From assembly GCA_009773355.1 (NCBI GenBank), contig WRPG01000013.1:19994-83993 (forward strand): a DNA stretch of 64,000 bases, written 5' to 3'. The stretch's first letter is position 1. The number at the start of each line of letters is the position of its first letter. The notes below the pieces were generated by a model. It had not been told where the DNA came from, did no database searches, and worked only from the letters and a program-made list of their open reading frames with translations. Shown here in pieces: positions 1-13,412 of this stretch. A program made the translations under genes and the position numbers. This stretch comes from Limisphaerales bacterium. Its GTDB lineage: Bacteria > Verrucomicrobiota > Verrucomicrobiia > Limisphaerales > SXTU01.

Positions 1-143
1 CGGAGCTTCCCACCGGCTACCTTCAGGCGCGCCTCCAGCGCGAGTTCCCCGCGCGGTCAATTCCACTCAAACCAGCGGAGAACCAGATTTGCGTGTAGCC
101 AGCCAACGCCAATTGCCGTCCAATCGCCTGACGTTTCACCGGC

Positions 144-3065
<2,922 letters not shown>

Positions 3066-3068
3066 GCC

Positions 3069-4523
<1,455 letters not shown>

Positions 4524-4577
4524 CTCGTCGCGCGAACAGCATTGAGCCTGCGGCGGGGGCTGGTAGTTTCCGCGCGC

Positions 4578-5603
4578 ATGAGTTTTCTCCGAAGCCTGGC
4601 CGCGCGCATGTTGGCGCTCTGGTTTGCGCTTGCCCCCGCGTGGTTGCGCGCAGCGCTCCCGGCCGGGGTGAACCAAGGCCCGGCGCTCGGCTGGACGAAT
4701 GCTCTGTCGCTCCGTGATGACCACGGAAAGGTGATGGCCGTCGTGGTGCCCAACATCGGCGGGCGCGTGGTGCAATACAGCCGCGGCGGCGTGAACGCGC
4801 TGCTGGAGAATCCCGACAGCAATGGCAGGACGCTCGCGCAATTCCCCGGCGGCTTCTGGGTGGGCGGCTACCAATGCGACTTCGGCCCCGGCCTGCTTGG
4901 CAGGCCGGAGCGGCAGGCGGTGTGGCTCGGACCGCACGCCTCCGTCGCGCCCCGCGACCAGACGGTCGAGACGGCCAGCCCGCTGGACGTCGTGACCGGC
5001 CTGCGGCTGCTCAAGAGCTTCACGCTCGATCCGGACACCGGCGCGCTCGGCGTGATGCAGCGCATGGTGAACGCCTCGCCCAACCCGACGCGCCACAATC
5101 TCCACGACCGCACGCTTTGCCCGGCGGGCGGCTTCGTCTTGCTCCGCCTGCCGAAGCAGAGCCGCCACCGCGCGGGCTGGGCGGTGCTGCGTCCGACGGA
5201 GACGGGTTCCGCCTTCGACGGCGAGCAGCCCGCGTCGCCCAACGTCGCGGTCTTCGGCGATTTGCTCGTGGCGCAGGCGGCGGGCGCGCCGGGCAAGCTC
5301 GGCTCGGACACGGACGGCGGCTGGGTGGCCTACGTGCGCGGGCGGCTGCTGTTCGTGAAGCATTTTCAAACCTGGCGCGGGGCGTTGTATGCGGGCGCGG
5401 GGCACACGGTGGAGTTTTCGTGGAGCGACCAGATGGCCGCGCTGGAGGTGTTCAGCCCGCTGACGGCGCTGCAACCGGGGCAGGCGTTCGACTTCCCCGA
5501 GCTGTGGCAGCTCATCGAGTTGAAGTCACCCGTGACTAGCTTTGACGACGCGCGCGCGGCGGCGAAGAAGATCCCGCCATCGCCCTTCGCACCGAAGAAG
5601 TGA
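4578..5603 (+). CDS. DUF4380-like exported protein
   Basis: A 341-residue protein with a signal peptide (MSFLRSLAARMLALWFALAP then WLRAA). The ATG at 4578 is preferred over an upstream ATG at 4542 because it directly precedes the hydrophobic signal. The body starts with a beta-rich block (VVVPNIGGRVVQYSRGG, then NPDSNGR) that resembles DUF4380/aldose-epimerase-like proteins, which suggests binding or processing of a carbohydrate. The assignment rests on motif resemblance only. It follows the DUF1501 gene by 54 bp on the same strand and runs into the convergent cheR gene, whose stop lies 9 bp away. Catalytic residues could not be assigned. Confidence 0.7.
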   Translation: MSFLRSLAARMLALWFALAPAWLRAALPAGVNQGPALGWTNALSLRDDHGKVMAVVVPNIGGRVVQYSRGGVNALLENPDSNGRTLAQFPGGFWVGGYQCDFGPGLLGRPERQAVWLGPHASVAPRDQTVETASPLDVVTGLRLLKSFTLDPDTGALGVMQRMVNASPNPTRHNLHDRTLCPAGGFVLLRLPKQSRHRAGWAVLRPTETGSAFDGEQPASPNVAVFGDLLVAQAAGAPGKLGSDTDGGWVAYVRGRLLFVKHFQTWRGALYAGAGHTVEFSWSDQMAALEVFSPLTALQPGQAFDFPELWQLIELKSPVTSFDDARAAAKKIPPSPFAPKK

Positions 5604-5612
5604 ACGGGCCAC

Positions 5613-6470
5613 TCAGACCGCCCAGTTCAGTCCCAGGCTGGCCGCGTTGGGGGCCGGGCGGCGCGCGCGGTAGTAGGCGGTGCGCTCCAGGTGGACGACC
5701 TCGTAGGACTCCTCGATGTGCAGCGTGGATTCCGCCGCGCCGAGGAGCAGGCAGCCGTCGGGCCGCAGGTGGCGGTGGATTTTCTGGAGGATGTTCCGCT
5801 TGGTCTCGACGTTGAAGTAGATGAGCACGTTGCGCAGGAGCACGAGGTCCAGCTCCGGCATGTTCGGCCACGGGCCGACGAGGTTCATCGGACGGAAGGC
5901 GACCATGCGGCGGACTTCCTCGCGCACGCGCAGTCCTTCGCCGTCCTGATGAAAGTAGCGCTGCCGGAAGACCGGCGGCAGGCCGCGGCCAATCTCGGTC
6001 GGGTTGAAGCGGCCTTCGCGCGCGCGGCCCAGCGCGGCCTCGGAGAGGTCGGTGGCGATGAAGGAGAGGTTCCAGCCGAGCAGTTGCGGGAAGCTGTCGC
6101 GCAGCAGCATCGCCAGGCTGTATGGCTCCTGCCCGGTGGACGCGGCGGCGCACCAGATGTTGAGCGAGCGCGAGGTGGCGCGGCGCGCCAGCAGTTCGGG
6201 GAGAATCACGTCGCGCAGGGCGTTGAACGGATGCTCGTCGCGGAAGAAGGAGGTCTCGTTCGTCGTAAGCGCCTCGATGGCCTGCCAGTGCGCGCGGCCC
6301 GGCGCGTTCTGCCGCAAACTCTGGAGCAGCGCGCTCACGGAGGCGAAGCCCGTGTCGCGCGCGACCGGCGCGAGCCGCGCCTCGACGAGGTATTCCTTGC
6401 CCGCCTCCAGCACGATGCCCGCGTGCTTCTCCAGCAGGCTCGCGAAGTATTGGAACTCGTCGGGGGCCAT
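5613..6470 (-). CDS. cheR: Chemotaxis protein methyltransferase CheR
   Basis: A 285-residue SAM-dependent methyltransferase that methylates glutamates on chemoreceptors in the cytoplasm. The N-terminal CheR helical domain is followed by the SAM-binding domain. Seen motifs are TTNETSFFRDEHPF (near residue 90), IWCAAASTGQEPYSLAM (SAM loop), FIATDLSE and LVLLRNVLIYFN. The length fits a CheR with no TPR tail. It is the last gene of the (-) strand chemosensory operon, 5 bp downstream of cheB, matching the usual methylation/demethylation pairing. Confidence 0.96.
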   Translation of the reverse strand: MAPDEFQYFASLLEKHAGIVLEAGKEYLVEARLAPVARDTGFASVSALLQSLRQNAPGRAHWQAIEALTTNETSFFRDEHPFNALRDVILPELLARRATSRSLNIWCAAASTGQEPYSLAMLLRDSFPQLLGWNLSFIATDLSEAALGRAREGRFNPTEIGRGLPPVFRQRYFHQDGEGLRVREEVRRMVAFRPMNLVGPWPNMPELDLVLLRNVLIYFNVETKRNILQKIHRHLRPDGCLLLGAAESTLHIEESYEVVHLERTAYYRARRPAPNAASLGLNWAV

Positions 6471-6475
6471 GCAGG

Positions 6476-7579
6476 TCAGAAATTGAGCCTGGGCCGCGTC
6501 ACGCGGACAATTTCCGCCGGGATTTCGTTCAGCGGCAGGACGGCATCCGCCAGCCCGGCCTTGGCCACCGCGCCGGGCATGCCCCAGACCACGCTGGTCG
6601 CCTCGTCCTGCGCGACGATGTTGCCCCCGCGTGCGCGGATGGCCTGGCAGCCCTTCAAGCCGTCGCAGCCCATGCCGGTGAGCACCACGCCCAGCAGCCC
6701 GCCGCCATAGACCTGGGCCGCGCTGCGGAAGAGCACGTCCGCCGCCGGGCGGCAGGAGTTTTCCGGTGCCTCGTCGGTGATGCGCAGGCGCGTGACCCCT
6801 TCGCCATGCACAACCTCCATGTGCCGGCCACCGGGCGCGAGATAAGCGCGGCCCGGCTCGACGAGATCACCGTCCTGCGCCTCCTGCACGTCCATCACGC
6901 CCACGCTGGTGAGCCGCTGCGCGAGCAGCGTCGTGAACGTGGCCGGCATGTGCTGCACGATGAGCAGCGGCACGGTGAGCGGCTCGGCCCACGCGCTGAA
7001 GAGCTGCACCAGCGCCATCGGGCCACCGGTGGACACGCCAATGCACACAGCCTCAATCGTCCCACGCCGGATGCGGCCCGGCCGCGCGAGCACGACCTCG
7101 GCGGGCGTGGGCGCGTGGTGGTGGCTGGCGGCCTCCTGCTGCGCGAGCACCTGCTCGCCGAACAGCTTGATCTTGGGGATCAACTCCGTCTCCAGACAAC
7201 GGAACGCGTCGCCGAGATTCGCGAGGTCCGTGGGCTTGCCCACGTAATCGCTCGCCCCGGCGGTGAGCGCGAGGATGGTGGCCTGCGCGCCGCGCTGCGT
7301 GAGCGAGCTGAACATGATGACCGGCAGGCGCGGGTGGGTCTTGCGCAGCTCGCGCAACGCGGCCAGCCCGTCCAGCTCCGGCATCTCGATGTCCAGCGTC
7401 ACCACGTCCGGCCGCAGGAGCGACAAGGCCTCCAGCCCGGCGCGCCCGTTGTTGGCAGTGCCGGCGATCTCGATGCGCGGATCCTTCGCCAGCGTGGTGG
7501 TGATGGCGCGACGCATCACCGCCGAGTCATCCACGACCAGCACGCGAATCTTGCGCGGAGGGGCGGCGGGGGCGTTCAT
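6476..7579 (-). CDS. cheB: Protein-glutamate methylesterase CheB
   Basis: A 367-residue response-regulator methylesterase that demethylates or deamidates chemoreceptors. The receiver domain (about 10-130) has the acidic pair VVDDS and phospho-acceptor Asp63 in TLDIEMPELDG. The C-terminal esterase domain carries the catalytic Ser in GVSTGGP, His in QHMP and Asp in GMGCDG. The ATG at 7579 is chosen; a TTG lies one codon upstream. It sits between the receptor gene (50 bp gap) and cheR (5 bp gap). It is expected to be phosphorylated by the CheA encoded upstream in the operon. Confidence 0.97.
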   Translation of the reverse strand: MNAPAAPPRKIRVLVVDDSAVMRRAITTTLAKDPRIEIAGTANNGRAGLEALSLLRPDVVTLDIEMPELDGLAALRELRKTHPRLPVIMFSSLTQRGAQATILALTAGASDYVGKPTDLANLGDAFRCLETELIPKIKLFGEQVLAQQEAASHHHAPTPAEVVLARPGRIRRGTIEAVCIGVSTGGPMALVQLFSAWAEPLTVPLLIVQHMPATFTTLLAQRLTSVGVMDVQEAQDGDLVEPGRAYLAPGGRHMEVVHGEGVTRLRITDEAPENSCRPAADVLFRSAAQVYGGGLLGVVLTGMGCDGLKGCQAIRARGGNIVAQDEATSVVWGMPGAVAKAGLADAVLPLNEIPAEIVRVTRPRLNF

Positions 7580-7632
7580 CAATGTGAAGGGCGGTCCTTG
7601 TCGTCTTCAGCGCGCGAGGCGGGCATCGCGGT

Positions 7633-9723
7633 TCAACTGCGCGTGCTGGCGGTCCGGCTGGCGGACTCCCGCGCGCTGCCATTGCCGGGAGCCGGCGCGT
7701 TCGCCTTGTTGCCCGGCGCTTCGAGTTTGAACAAGTCCACCACGCGGCGCAGGTCGCTGGCCAGGCGGGCCAGCTCGGCGGCGGCGGCGGCGGTCTGCGT
7801 CGCGCCGGCGGTCGTGCCCTTCGCGGCGTCGGCCACGCTGGTGATGTTGCGGGCAATCTCTGAGCTGGCGCGCGCGGCCTGGTGCGTGTTGTTGGAAATC
7901 TCGTTCGTCGTCGCGGCCTGCTCCTCGACCGCGCCGGCGATGACGGTCTGGATGTCGTTGATCTCCTTGATGATGGTGGAAATCTCGCGGATGGCCAGCA
8001 TCGCGCCCTGCGCGTCCGTCTGGATGTTGCCGATCTTGTGGGTGATCTCGTCCGTGGCCTTCGCGGTCTGGCGGGCGAGTTCCTTCACCTCGTTGGCGAC
8101 GACGGCAAAGCCCTTGCCCAGCTCGCCCGCGCGCGCGGCCTCGATGGTGGCGTTGAGCGCGAGGAGGTTCGTCTGGTCGGCGATGCTGGAGATGACTTTC
8201 AGGACGTTGCCAATCTCCGTGCTGCTTGCGCCGAGCTTGGTCATGGTCGCGTTCGTGCGGTCGGCCACGCCGACGGCCTGCGTGGCGACGCGCGAGGCCT
8301 GGCTGGCGTTGCGCGCGATCTCGCTGATGCTCGCGCTCATCTCCTCGGACGCGGTGGCGACGGTCTGGATGTTCTTGCTGACCTGCGTGGCGGCATCGGC
8401 GACGACGCGGCCCTGCGCGGCGGTCTCCTCGGAGTTTGCGCTGACCTCGCCGCTGACGGCGCTCAACTCGTGCGACGAACTGGCGACGGACTGCGCGTTG
8501 TCGCCGATGGACTGGATGCTGGCGCGGAGCTGCTCGACCATTGTGTTGAAGGCACGACAAATTCGGCCAATTTCATCGCGCGCATCCGACTCCATCCGCG
8601 CCGTGAGGTCGCGGTTGGAGACGGCCTCGACCAGCCGCACTGCGTCGGCCAGCGGGTGGGTGATGCTGCGGGTGACGAGCCAGACCAGCCAGACGGCCAA
8701 GGCCAGCACGGCGAACACGGAAATCATCTGCGCGTTCCTGACCCGTGCCCAGTGGGCGATGCGGATCTTCAGCAGCGCGTCCAGTTCACCGGCAGCGGCC
8801 TTCCACAGCATGAAGCTCGCACCGCGCGCGTGCTCGCCGGCCACGAGGAACACCTCGCGCTCTGGCAGTTCGCCGGCACCGGTCATCTTCCGCACCAGCG
8901 CGAGGAATGCGGCGTTGGCGGCGACATAATCCTTCAACGGGCCTTCAAGCTGCGGGCGCAAGGTCGGGCTGCGGCCGTAAAAGTTCGGATCTTCGTTGAA
9001 CGCGGTCTGGATGCCCGCCTTCACCCGATCCAGGTCCGACTCCTGCAACAGCGCGGCAAAGACCTCGAACTGAATCCATTCGGCGGGGGTGATTGACTTG
9101 CGTTTCAGGATGGGGATCGCCGCCGCCATCACGTCGGCCAGCCGCTGCTGCGTCTGCGGCAGCGCGAGCAGCGTGACATCCATGAGGTAGTAGCTGTCGA
9201 GGTCGGGGTCGAGAATCAGGAAGGAGTTGTCGCCTGAATGGGTAATCATGGTGCGCAAGTCCGCCACGAGGCTGGCGTGGAGCTTGGCGGAGTCGGCGGC
9301 GGTCCGGTTTTTCATGTCCTGCCACTTGCGCTTGACCGTTCCGGGGCGGGCGGACTCGCGCTGCCGCTTGCTCAGGCCCTCGGCCGTGAACTCCAGCTTC
9401 ACGCCGTGCTTCGCCTCCACCGCCTCCAAGGCATCGAACGCCCGGTCAATCCGCTGCTCCAACGGCGGCATTTGGCTTTCCAGCGCGGCCTCGCCGGCGG
9501 CGAGGCGCTGGACCAGCAGTTGGTGCTTCCCGACGCTGTCGAGCAACTCCTCGAGGGGGCGCTGAAATTCATCGCCCGCCAGTTCCTTCTCCGCGAACTC
9601 GATGCGGCTCTCGTTGATGTTGTCGGTCATGAAATAAAGCATGACCCCCATCGGCAGCACGAAGAGCGCGGCCATGAGAAAGAGTTTGCCCGGGATGCGA
9701 AGACGGTTGAGCAGATATTTCAT
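7633..9723 (-). CDS. Methyl-accepting chemotaxis protein
   Basis: A 696-residue transmembrane chemoreceptor. TM1 lies near residues 13-33, a roughly 300-residue extracytoplasmic helical sensor region follows, then TM2 ([17 protein letters not shown], near 340-360), a HAMP domain ([20 protein letters not shown]) and a long cytoplasmic signalling coiled coil with the hairpin tip [20 protein letters not shown]. No known ligand-binding domain was recognised in the sensor region. Its start overlaps the cheW stop in an ATGA tetranucleotide, so the two are likely translationally coupled. It is the only receptor in this cluster and is presumably its dedicated input. Confidence 0.95.
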   Translation of the reverse strand: MKYLLNRLRIPGKLFLMAALFVLPMGVMLYFMTDNINESRIEFAEKELAGDEFQRPLEELLDSVGKHQLLVQRLAAGEAALESQMPPLEQRIDRAFDALEAVEAKHGVKLEFTAEGLSKRQRESARPGTVKRKWQDMKNRTAADSAKLHASLVADLRTMITHSGDNSFLILDPDLDSYYLMDVTLLALPQTQQRLADVMAAAIPILKRKSITPAEWIQFEVFAALLQESDLDRVKAGIQTAFNEDPNFYGRSPTLRPQLEGPLKDYVAANAAFLALVRKMTGAGELPEREVFLVAGEHARGASFMLWKAAAGELDALLKIRIAHWARVRNAQMISVFAVLALAVWLVWLVTRSITHPLADAVRLVEAVSNRDLTARMESDARDEIGRICRAFNTMVEQLRASIQSIGDNAQSVASSSHELSAVSGEVSANSEETAAQGRVVADAATQVSKNIQTVATASEEMSASISEIARNASQASRVATQAVGVADRTNATMTKLGASSTEIGNVLKVISSIADQTNLLALNATIEAARAGELGKGFAVVANEVKELARQTAKATDEITHKIGNIQTDAQGAMLAIREISTIIKEINDIQTVIAGAVEEQAATTNEISNNTHQAARASSEIARNITSVADAAKGTTAGATQTAAAAAELARLASDLRRVVDLFKLEAPGNKANAPAPGNGSARESASRTASTRS

Positions 9724-10190
9724 ACGGCGGGAGTGGCAAGGGCGGAGCGGCGGGGAGCAACGGTGAGGCCGGCGATGACTTTGGCGGGGTCGAGCAAGAG
9801 CAGCAGCCGGCCCGGCAGTTTGTGGACGCCGCGCACCAGCTCGCGCGCGACGCCGCGCAACGTGTCCGGCACCGGCTCGTAGGTCGAATCATCCAGCTCG
9901 ATGACCTCGCCGACCTGGTCCACGAGCAGGCTCACCAGCACGTCCTCGCGGCGGAGCACGACGTTCATCGGCTGCTGGCCCTCGGGACGCGGGCGCAGCT
10001 CCAGGCGTCGCCTCATGTCCACGGCGGTCACGACCTGCCCGCGCAAGTTCATCAGGCCCGCGATGGTCGGCGGCGCGAGCGGCACGGGCGTCAGCTCGTG
10101 AAAGCGCGTCAGCTCCATTACCTCCGTGGCCGGCATCCCGAAGAGCTGGCCGTCCACGAGGAAGGTGATGCAGTTGTTAGGCGCGGGCAC
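9720..10190 (-). CDS. cheW: CheW-family coupling protein
   Basis: A 156-residue CheW domain that links receptor tips to CheA. The sequence shows [18 protein letters not shown] at the N-terminus, [19 protein letters not shown] in the middle (the typical NLRG-x-I-P-V-D region) and [16 protein letters not shown]. The start is a GTG; no better upstream start was found. The stop overlaps the receptor start by 4 bp. Upstream, 158 bp of repeat DNA separates it from cheA. Confidence 0.94.
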   Translation of the reverse strand: MPAPNNCITFLVDGQLFGMPATEVMELTRFHELTPVPLAPPTIAGLMNLRGQVVTAVDMRRRLELRPRPEGQQPMNVVLRREDVLVSLLVDQVGEVIELDDSTYEPVPDTLRGVARELVRGVHKLPGRLLLLLDPAKVIAGLTVAPRRSALATPAV

Positions 10191-10199
10191 GGGGGGAAA

Positions 10200-10316
10200 G
10201 TGATTAGTGATTAGTGATTAGAGAAGCGTGGGCGGCGTTCCTATTGGGCGGAGCGCCGGTGTCCAACCGGCACATCACGACCCGGCATGAACGCGCAGGT
10301 TGGACACCTGCGCTCC
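10200..10316. repeat. 7-mer tract plus REPIN between cheW and cheA
   Basis: Three GTGATTA heptamers (10200-10221) are followed by a REPIN at 10250-10316. Both REP units begin GGAGCGC; the stems are built on CCGGTGTCCAACCGG and CAGGTTGGACACCTG. The same composite, an ATTAGT-type tract followed by a GGAGCGCCGG REPIN, occurs inside cusA at 21164-21335. Confidence 0.85.
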
Positions 10317-10348
10317 ACTGACCGCTGATGGTTGAACGCTGTTTCACT

Positions 10349-13126
10349 TCAATTTTTGATGGGCGTGATGGGCATGAGCTTCGGGGTGTCCTCGGGGCGC
10401 GCGGCCTTGAGGATGGCGGGCACATCCAGCACGCCGGTAATCTGGTTGTTCACCACGGCGGAACCGAGCAAGCCACGCTGGCGCGTTACGTCCGCCACGC
10501 GCAGCGGCGCGGTGACGATGTCCCGAATCTGGCCGACCACGAAGCCGACCGGCTGCTGCTTCGCGTGATGCACCACCACGTCGAGCGTGTCGGCGGAATC
10601 CACCGTTGCCGGACAGCCCTCGACAAAGTCCGCCACGCGCACCAGCGGCATGACGCCGCCGTCGTATTGCACCACCTCGCGCCCACCGCTGCGCTCGATG
10701 CTCGTGCGCGGGAACTTCTCCAGCCGCGTGACGAGGTCGAGCGGGATGGCCATGTGTTCCGCGCCGCCCATGTGGAAGAGCAGGAGCGACTTCTCGTCCG
10801 GGTGCGCCACGCGGAGCGCGGGCGCGTCCTCGACCGGCGGACGCTCGCGCAGCTTCGTCGCCACGCCGGACATTTCCGCCAGCCCGGCCACGTCCAGAAT
10901 CAACGCCACGCTGCCGTCGCCGAGAATGGTCGCGCCCGCGAACGCAGGGATGCCCTTGAGCAGCGCGCCGACGGGCTTCACGACGATTTCCTCCGTGTCA
11001 TGCACCTCGTCCACGACGAGGCCGAAGCGGTGGCTCTCCGACTGCAACACCACGATGGTCACGGGTTCCGCTGGTGCCGGCGACTCGCAGTCGCCGACTT
11101 TGGCTTCCGTTGCGTCGTGGGGCGGCGACTGCAAGTCGCCGGCACGGTCGAGTTGCAACTCGCGCTTGAGGAACACCAGCGGCAGCAGCTTGCCACGCAG
11201 CCGGCAGACCGGCGCGCCGTAAACATCCTCGATGCTCGATCCGTCCTGCGCCGGGTCGAGCCGCACGAGTTCGAGCAGGCTCGTCTGCGCGATGGCAAAC
11301 CGCCCGCCCGCGCAGCCGACGAAGAGCGCGGGCACGATGGCGAGCGTGAGCGGAATCTTCAGCCGCAGCGTGGTGCCCTGCCCGGCCACGGTGCTCAACT
11401 CAATCGAGCCGCCGCTGTTCTCGATGTTCGTCTTGACCACGTCCATCCCAACGCCGCGCCCGGAGACACTGGTGGTTGTCTCCGCCGTGCTGAAGCCGGG
11501 AAGGAAAATCAGGTCGGTCGCCTGCCGGTCGGTGAGCCGCGCGGCCTGCTCGGACTTGAGGAAGCCTTTTTCCACCGCCTTCTGCCGCACGCGCGCGAGG
11601 TTGATGCCTGCGCCGTCGTCGGAGATTTCAATCACCACCAGCCCGCTCTCGTGATACGCGCGCAGCAGCAGGCGGCCCGCCGCCGGTTTGCCCGCAGCCA
11701 CACGCGTGTCCGGCGGCTCGATGCCGTGGTCCACGCAGTTGCGCACCATGTGCGTGAGCGGGTCCTTGATGGCGTCGAGCAGCGTGCGGTCCAGCTCCGT
11801 CTCGGTGCCCTCCATGACGAGGTTGACCTGCTTGCCACACTGCGCCGAGAGGTCGCGCACGAGGCGGGGGAATTTGCTCCAGACGTGGTTGATGGGCTGC
11901 ATCCGCGTCTTCATCACACGCTCCTGCAGCTCCGTGGTGATGCCGTCGAGCCGCTGCGTCGCGGAGGTGAAGGCAGCGTCCGCGTGGTTCACTGCGAAAG
12001 GCAGCAGGCGGTTGCGCGCCAGCACCAGCTCGCCGACGAGGTTCATCAGCTTGTCGAGCAGGCCCACGTCCACGCGCACGGTGGAGTCGGCGGCGGAAGG
12101 TGCGGCGGGTGCGGCACCTGCGCTCTTTTCCCCCTCGCCCCCGCCGGGTGAGAGGGCCGGGGAGAGGGGGCTGGCCGGGGCGGAAACCGGCGCGACCCTC
12201 TTCTCCGCCGCCGGAGCCGCGACGGCCTTGCCCTCCGCCAGTTGCTTCAGTATCTCAATGGGCGCGGAAAAATCCTTCCCGCTTTCCTGCCCGGTTTGCT
12301 CGATGTGCTTCAGCGACTCGCGGACGCCGTCCACCGTGCCAAGCAGGGTGGCGGTCATGGCCTCGTTGAGCAGCAGCTCGCCGCTCCGTAGCTTGCCGAG
12401 CAGCGACTCCGCCGCGTGCGCGACCTTTTCCAGCCGCCAGAAGCCGAAGAAGCCGCTGCTGCCCTTGAGCGTGTGCAGCGTGCGGAAGACGTTCGAGAGC
12501 AGCGCGCGGTCGTGGGGCGCCTGCTCCAGCGCGACGAACGCACGGTCCAGCGCGTCGAGGTTCTCATGTGACTCCGCGAGGAAGTCGCGCAGAAAACTGT
12601 CAATGTTCGCGCTGGCCGGAGCCGGGGTGGTGGCGCGGGCGGGCGGCGCGGGCGGCGTCGGAGCGGCAGCGCGAGGAGCAGCAGGCACTGGCGGCGCGGA
12701 CGCTGGTGCTGGCGCACCACGTCTGGCGACGGACGCCACCTTGCCCTCGCCCAGCGCGTGCAACACGGCGATGAGTTCCGCGTCGTCGCCGCCGGGTTCG
12801 GCCTTGGTGTCTTCGACGCCGCGCACGATTTCGCGCAGCCGGTCCAGCGCGGCCAGCAGCGTCGTGACCATGTCGGCATTGAGCGTGAGCCTGCCGTCGC
12901 GGATTTTGCCGAGGAGGGACTCGCCGGCGTGCGCGACTTTCTCCAGCCGCTTGAAGGCGAAGAAGCCGCTGCTGCCCTTGATGGTGTGAAGCGCGCGGAA
13001 GACGTTGCCGATGATTTTCTGATCGCCGGGGGACTGCTCGAGCCGCACGAGGTCTTGGTCCAGCCGGTCAAGGTTTTCCCCCGCCTCCACCAGGAAGTCC
13101 TTCAGGATTTCTTCCATCTGTTCCAT
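10349..13126 (-). CDS. cheA: CheA histidine kinase, two Hpt and two CheW-like domains
   Basis: A 925-residue chemosensory kinase. Two Hpt domains carry phospho-acceptor histidines at about His47 (FRALHTIKGSSGFF) and His218 (FRTLHTLKGSSGFF). A Pro/Ala linker leads to the dimerisation and ATPase domains (NRLLPFAVNHAD, LVRNCVDHGIEPPDTR, DDGAGINLARVR, GRGVGMDVVKTNI). Two CheW-like domains follow at the C-terminus, the second starting near residue 780. It should phosphorylate the receiver of CheB; no CheY gene is in the cluster. Odd: a REP pair (11075-11145) is read inside the first CheW-like domain, and a repeat giving SPLSPALSPGGGEGE lies in the linker (12125-12176). The 286 bp upstream, shared with divergent mnmG, shows no gene and presumably holds both promoters. 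Confidence 0.96.
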   Translation of the reverse strand: MEQMEEILKDFLVEAGENLDRLDQDLVRLEQSPGDQKIIGNVFRALHTIKGSSGFFAFKRLEKVAHAGESLLGKIRDGRLTLNADMVTTLLAALDRLREIVRGVEDTKAEPGGDDAELIAVLHALGEGKVASVARRGAPAPASAPPVPAAPRAAAPTPPAPPARATTPAPASANIDSFLRDFLAESHENLDALDRAFVALEQAPHDRALLSNVFRTLHTLKGSSGFFGFWRLEKVAHAAESLLGKLRSGELLLNEAMTATLLGTVDGVRESLKHIEQTGQESGKDFSAPIEILKQLAEGKAVAAPAAEKRVAPVSAPASPLSPALSPGGGEGEKSAGAAPAAPSAADSTVRVDVGLLDKLMNLVGELVLARNRLLPFAVNHADAAFTSATQRLDGITTELQERVMKTRMQPINHVWSKFPRLVRDLSAQCGKQVNLVMEGTETELDRTLLDAIKDPLTHMVRNCVDHGIEPPDTRVAAGKPAAGRLLLRAYHESGLVVIEISDDGAGINLARVRQKAVEKGFLKSEQAARLTDRQATDLIFLPGFSTAETTTSVSGRGVGMDVVKTNIENSGGSIELSTVAGQGTTLRLKIPLTLAIVPALFVGCAGGRFAIAQTSLLELVRLDPAQDGSSIEDVYGAPVCRLRGKLLPLVFLKRELQLDRAGDLQSPPHDATEAKVGDCESPAPAEPVTIVVLQSESHRFGLVVDEVHDTEEIVVKPVGALLKGIPAFAGATILGDGSVALILDVAGLAEMSGVATKLRERPPVEDAPALRVAHPDEKSLLLFHMGGAEHMAIPLDLVTRLEKFPRTSIERSGGREVVQYDGGVMPLVRVADFVEGCPATVDSADTLDVVVHHAKQQPVGFVVGQIRDIVTAPLRVADVTRQRGLLGSAVVNNQITGVLDVPAILKAARPEDTPKLMPITPIKN
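11075..11145. repeat. REP pair inside cheA
   Basis: Inverted pair of palindromes, GCCGGCGACTCGCAGTCGCC on the left and the near-identical GCCGGCGACTTGCAGTCGCC on the opposite strand at the right. The feet read GTGCC rather than GTAGC. It is translated in frame as a loop (DLQSPPHDATEAKVGDCESP) of the first CheW-like domain. Confidence 0.8.
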
Positions 13127-13412
13127 GGCTCAACGGGGTTGAAAATTGCCGGAGCCATGCAACCACCCTGTTCCGCCTGCGGCTAGAAAAAACTCGCGCC
13201 AAATCCACCTGATTTCAAAAGGGAACTTGCTTATGCGATGACGCGGCAAAGCTAGTGATAGAGCGTTTGCCGCTGATGCGTCAGTCTGAGCAAGACTCTA
13301 CGCACAGCATGGACGGACTGTGGCGCGTCTGGTAATTCATCCGCTGCTGGTGTGCGAGTGTGAATACTATGCGTCTCTTTGCGTTTTTTTTTGGCTGAAA
13401 CGCCTCCGTTGA

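Noticed and set aside
1..143. A gene end at the window start
   Set aside because: No frame with recognisable protein features; treated as upstream sequence of the DUF1553 gene.
10177..10183. GTTAGGC as a second integron core site
   Set aside because: It lies in the cheW coding start, with no partner core site or L boxes nearby.
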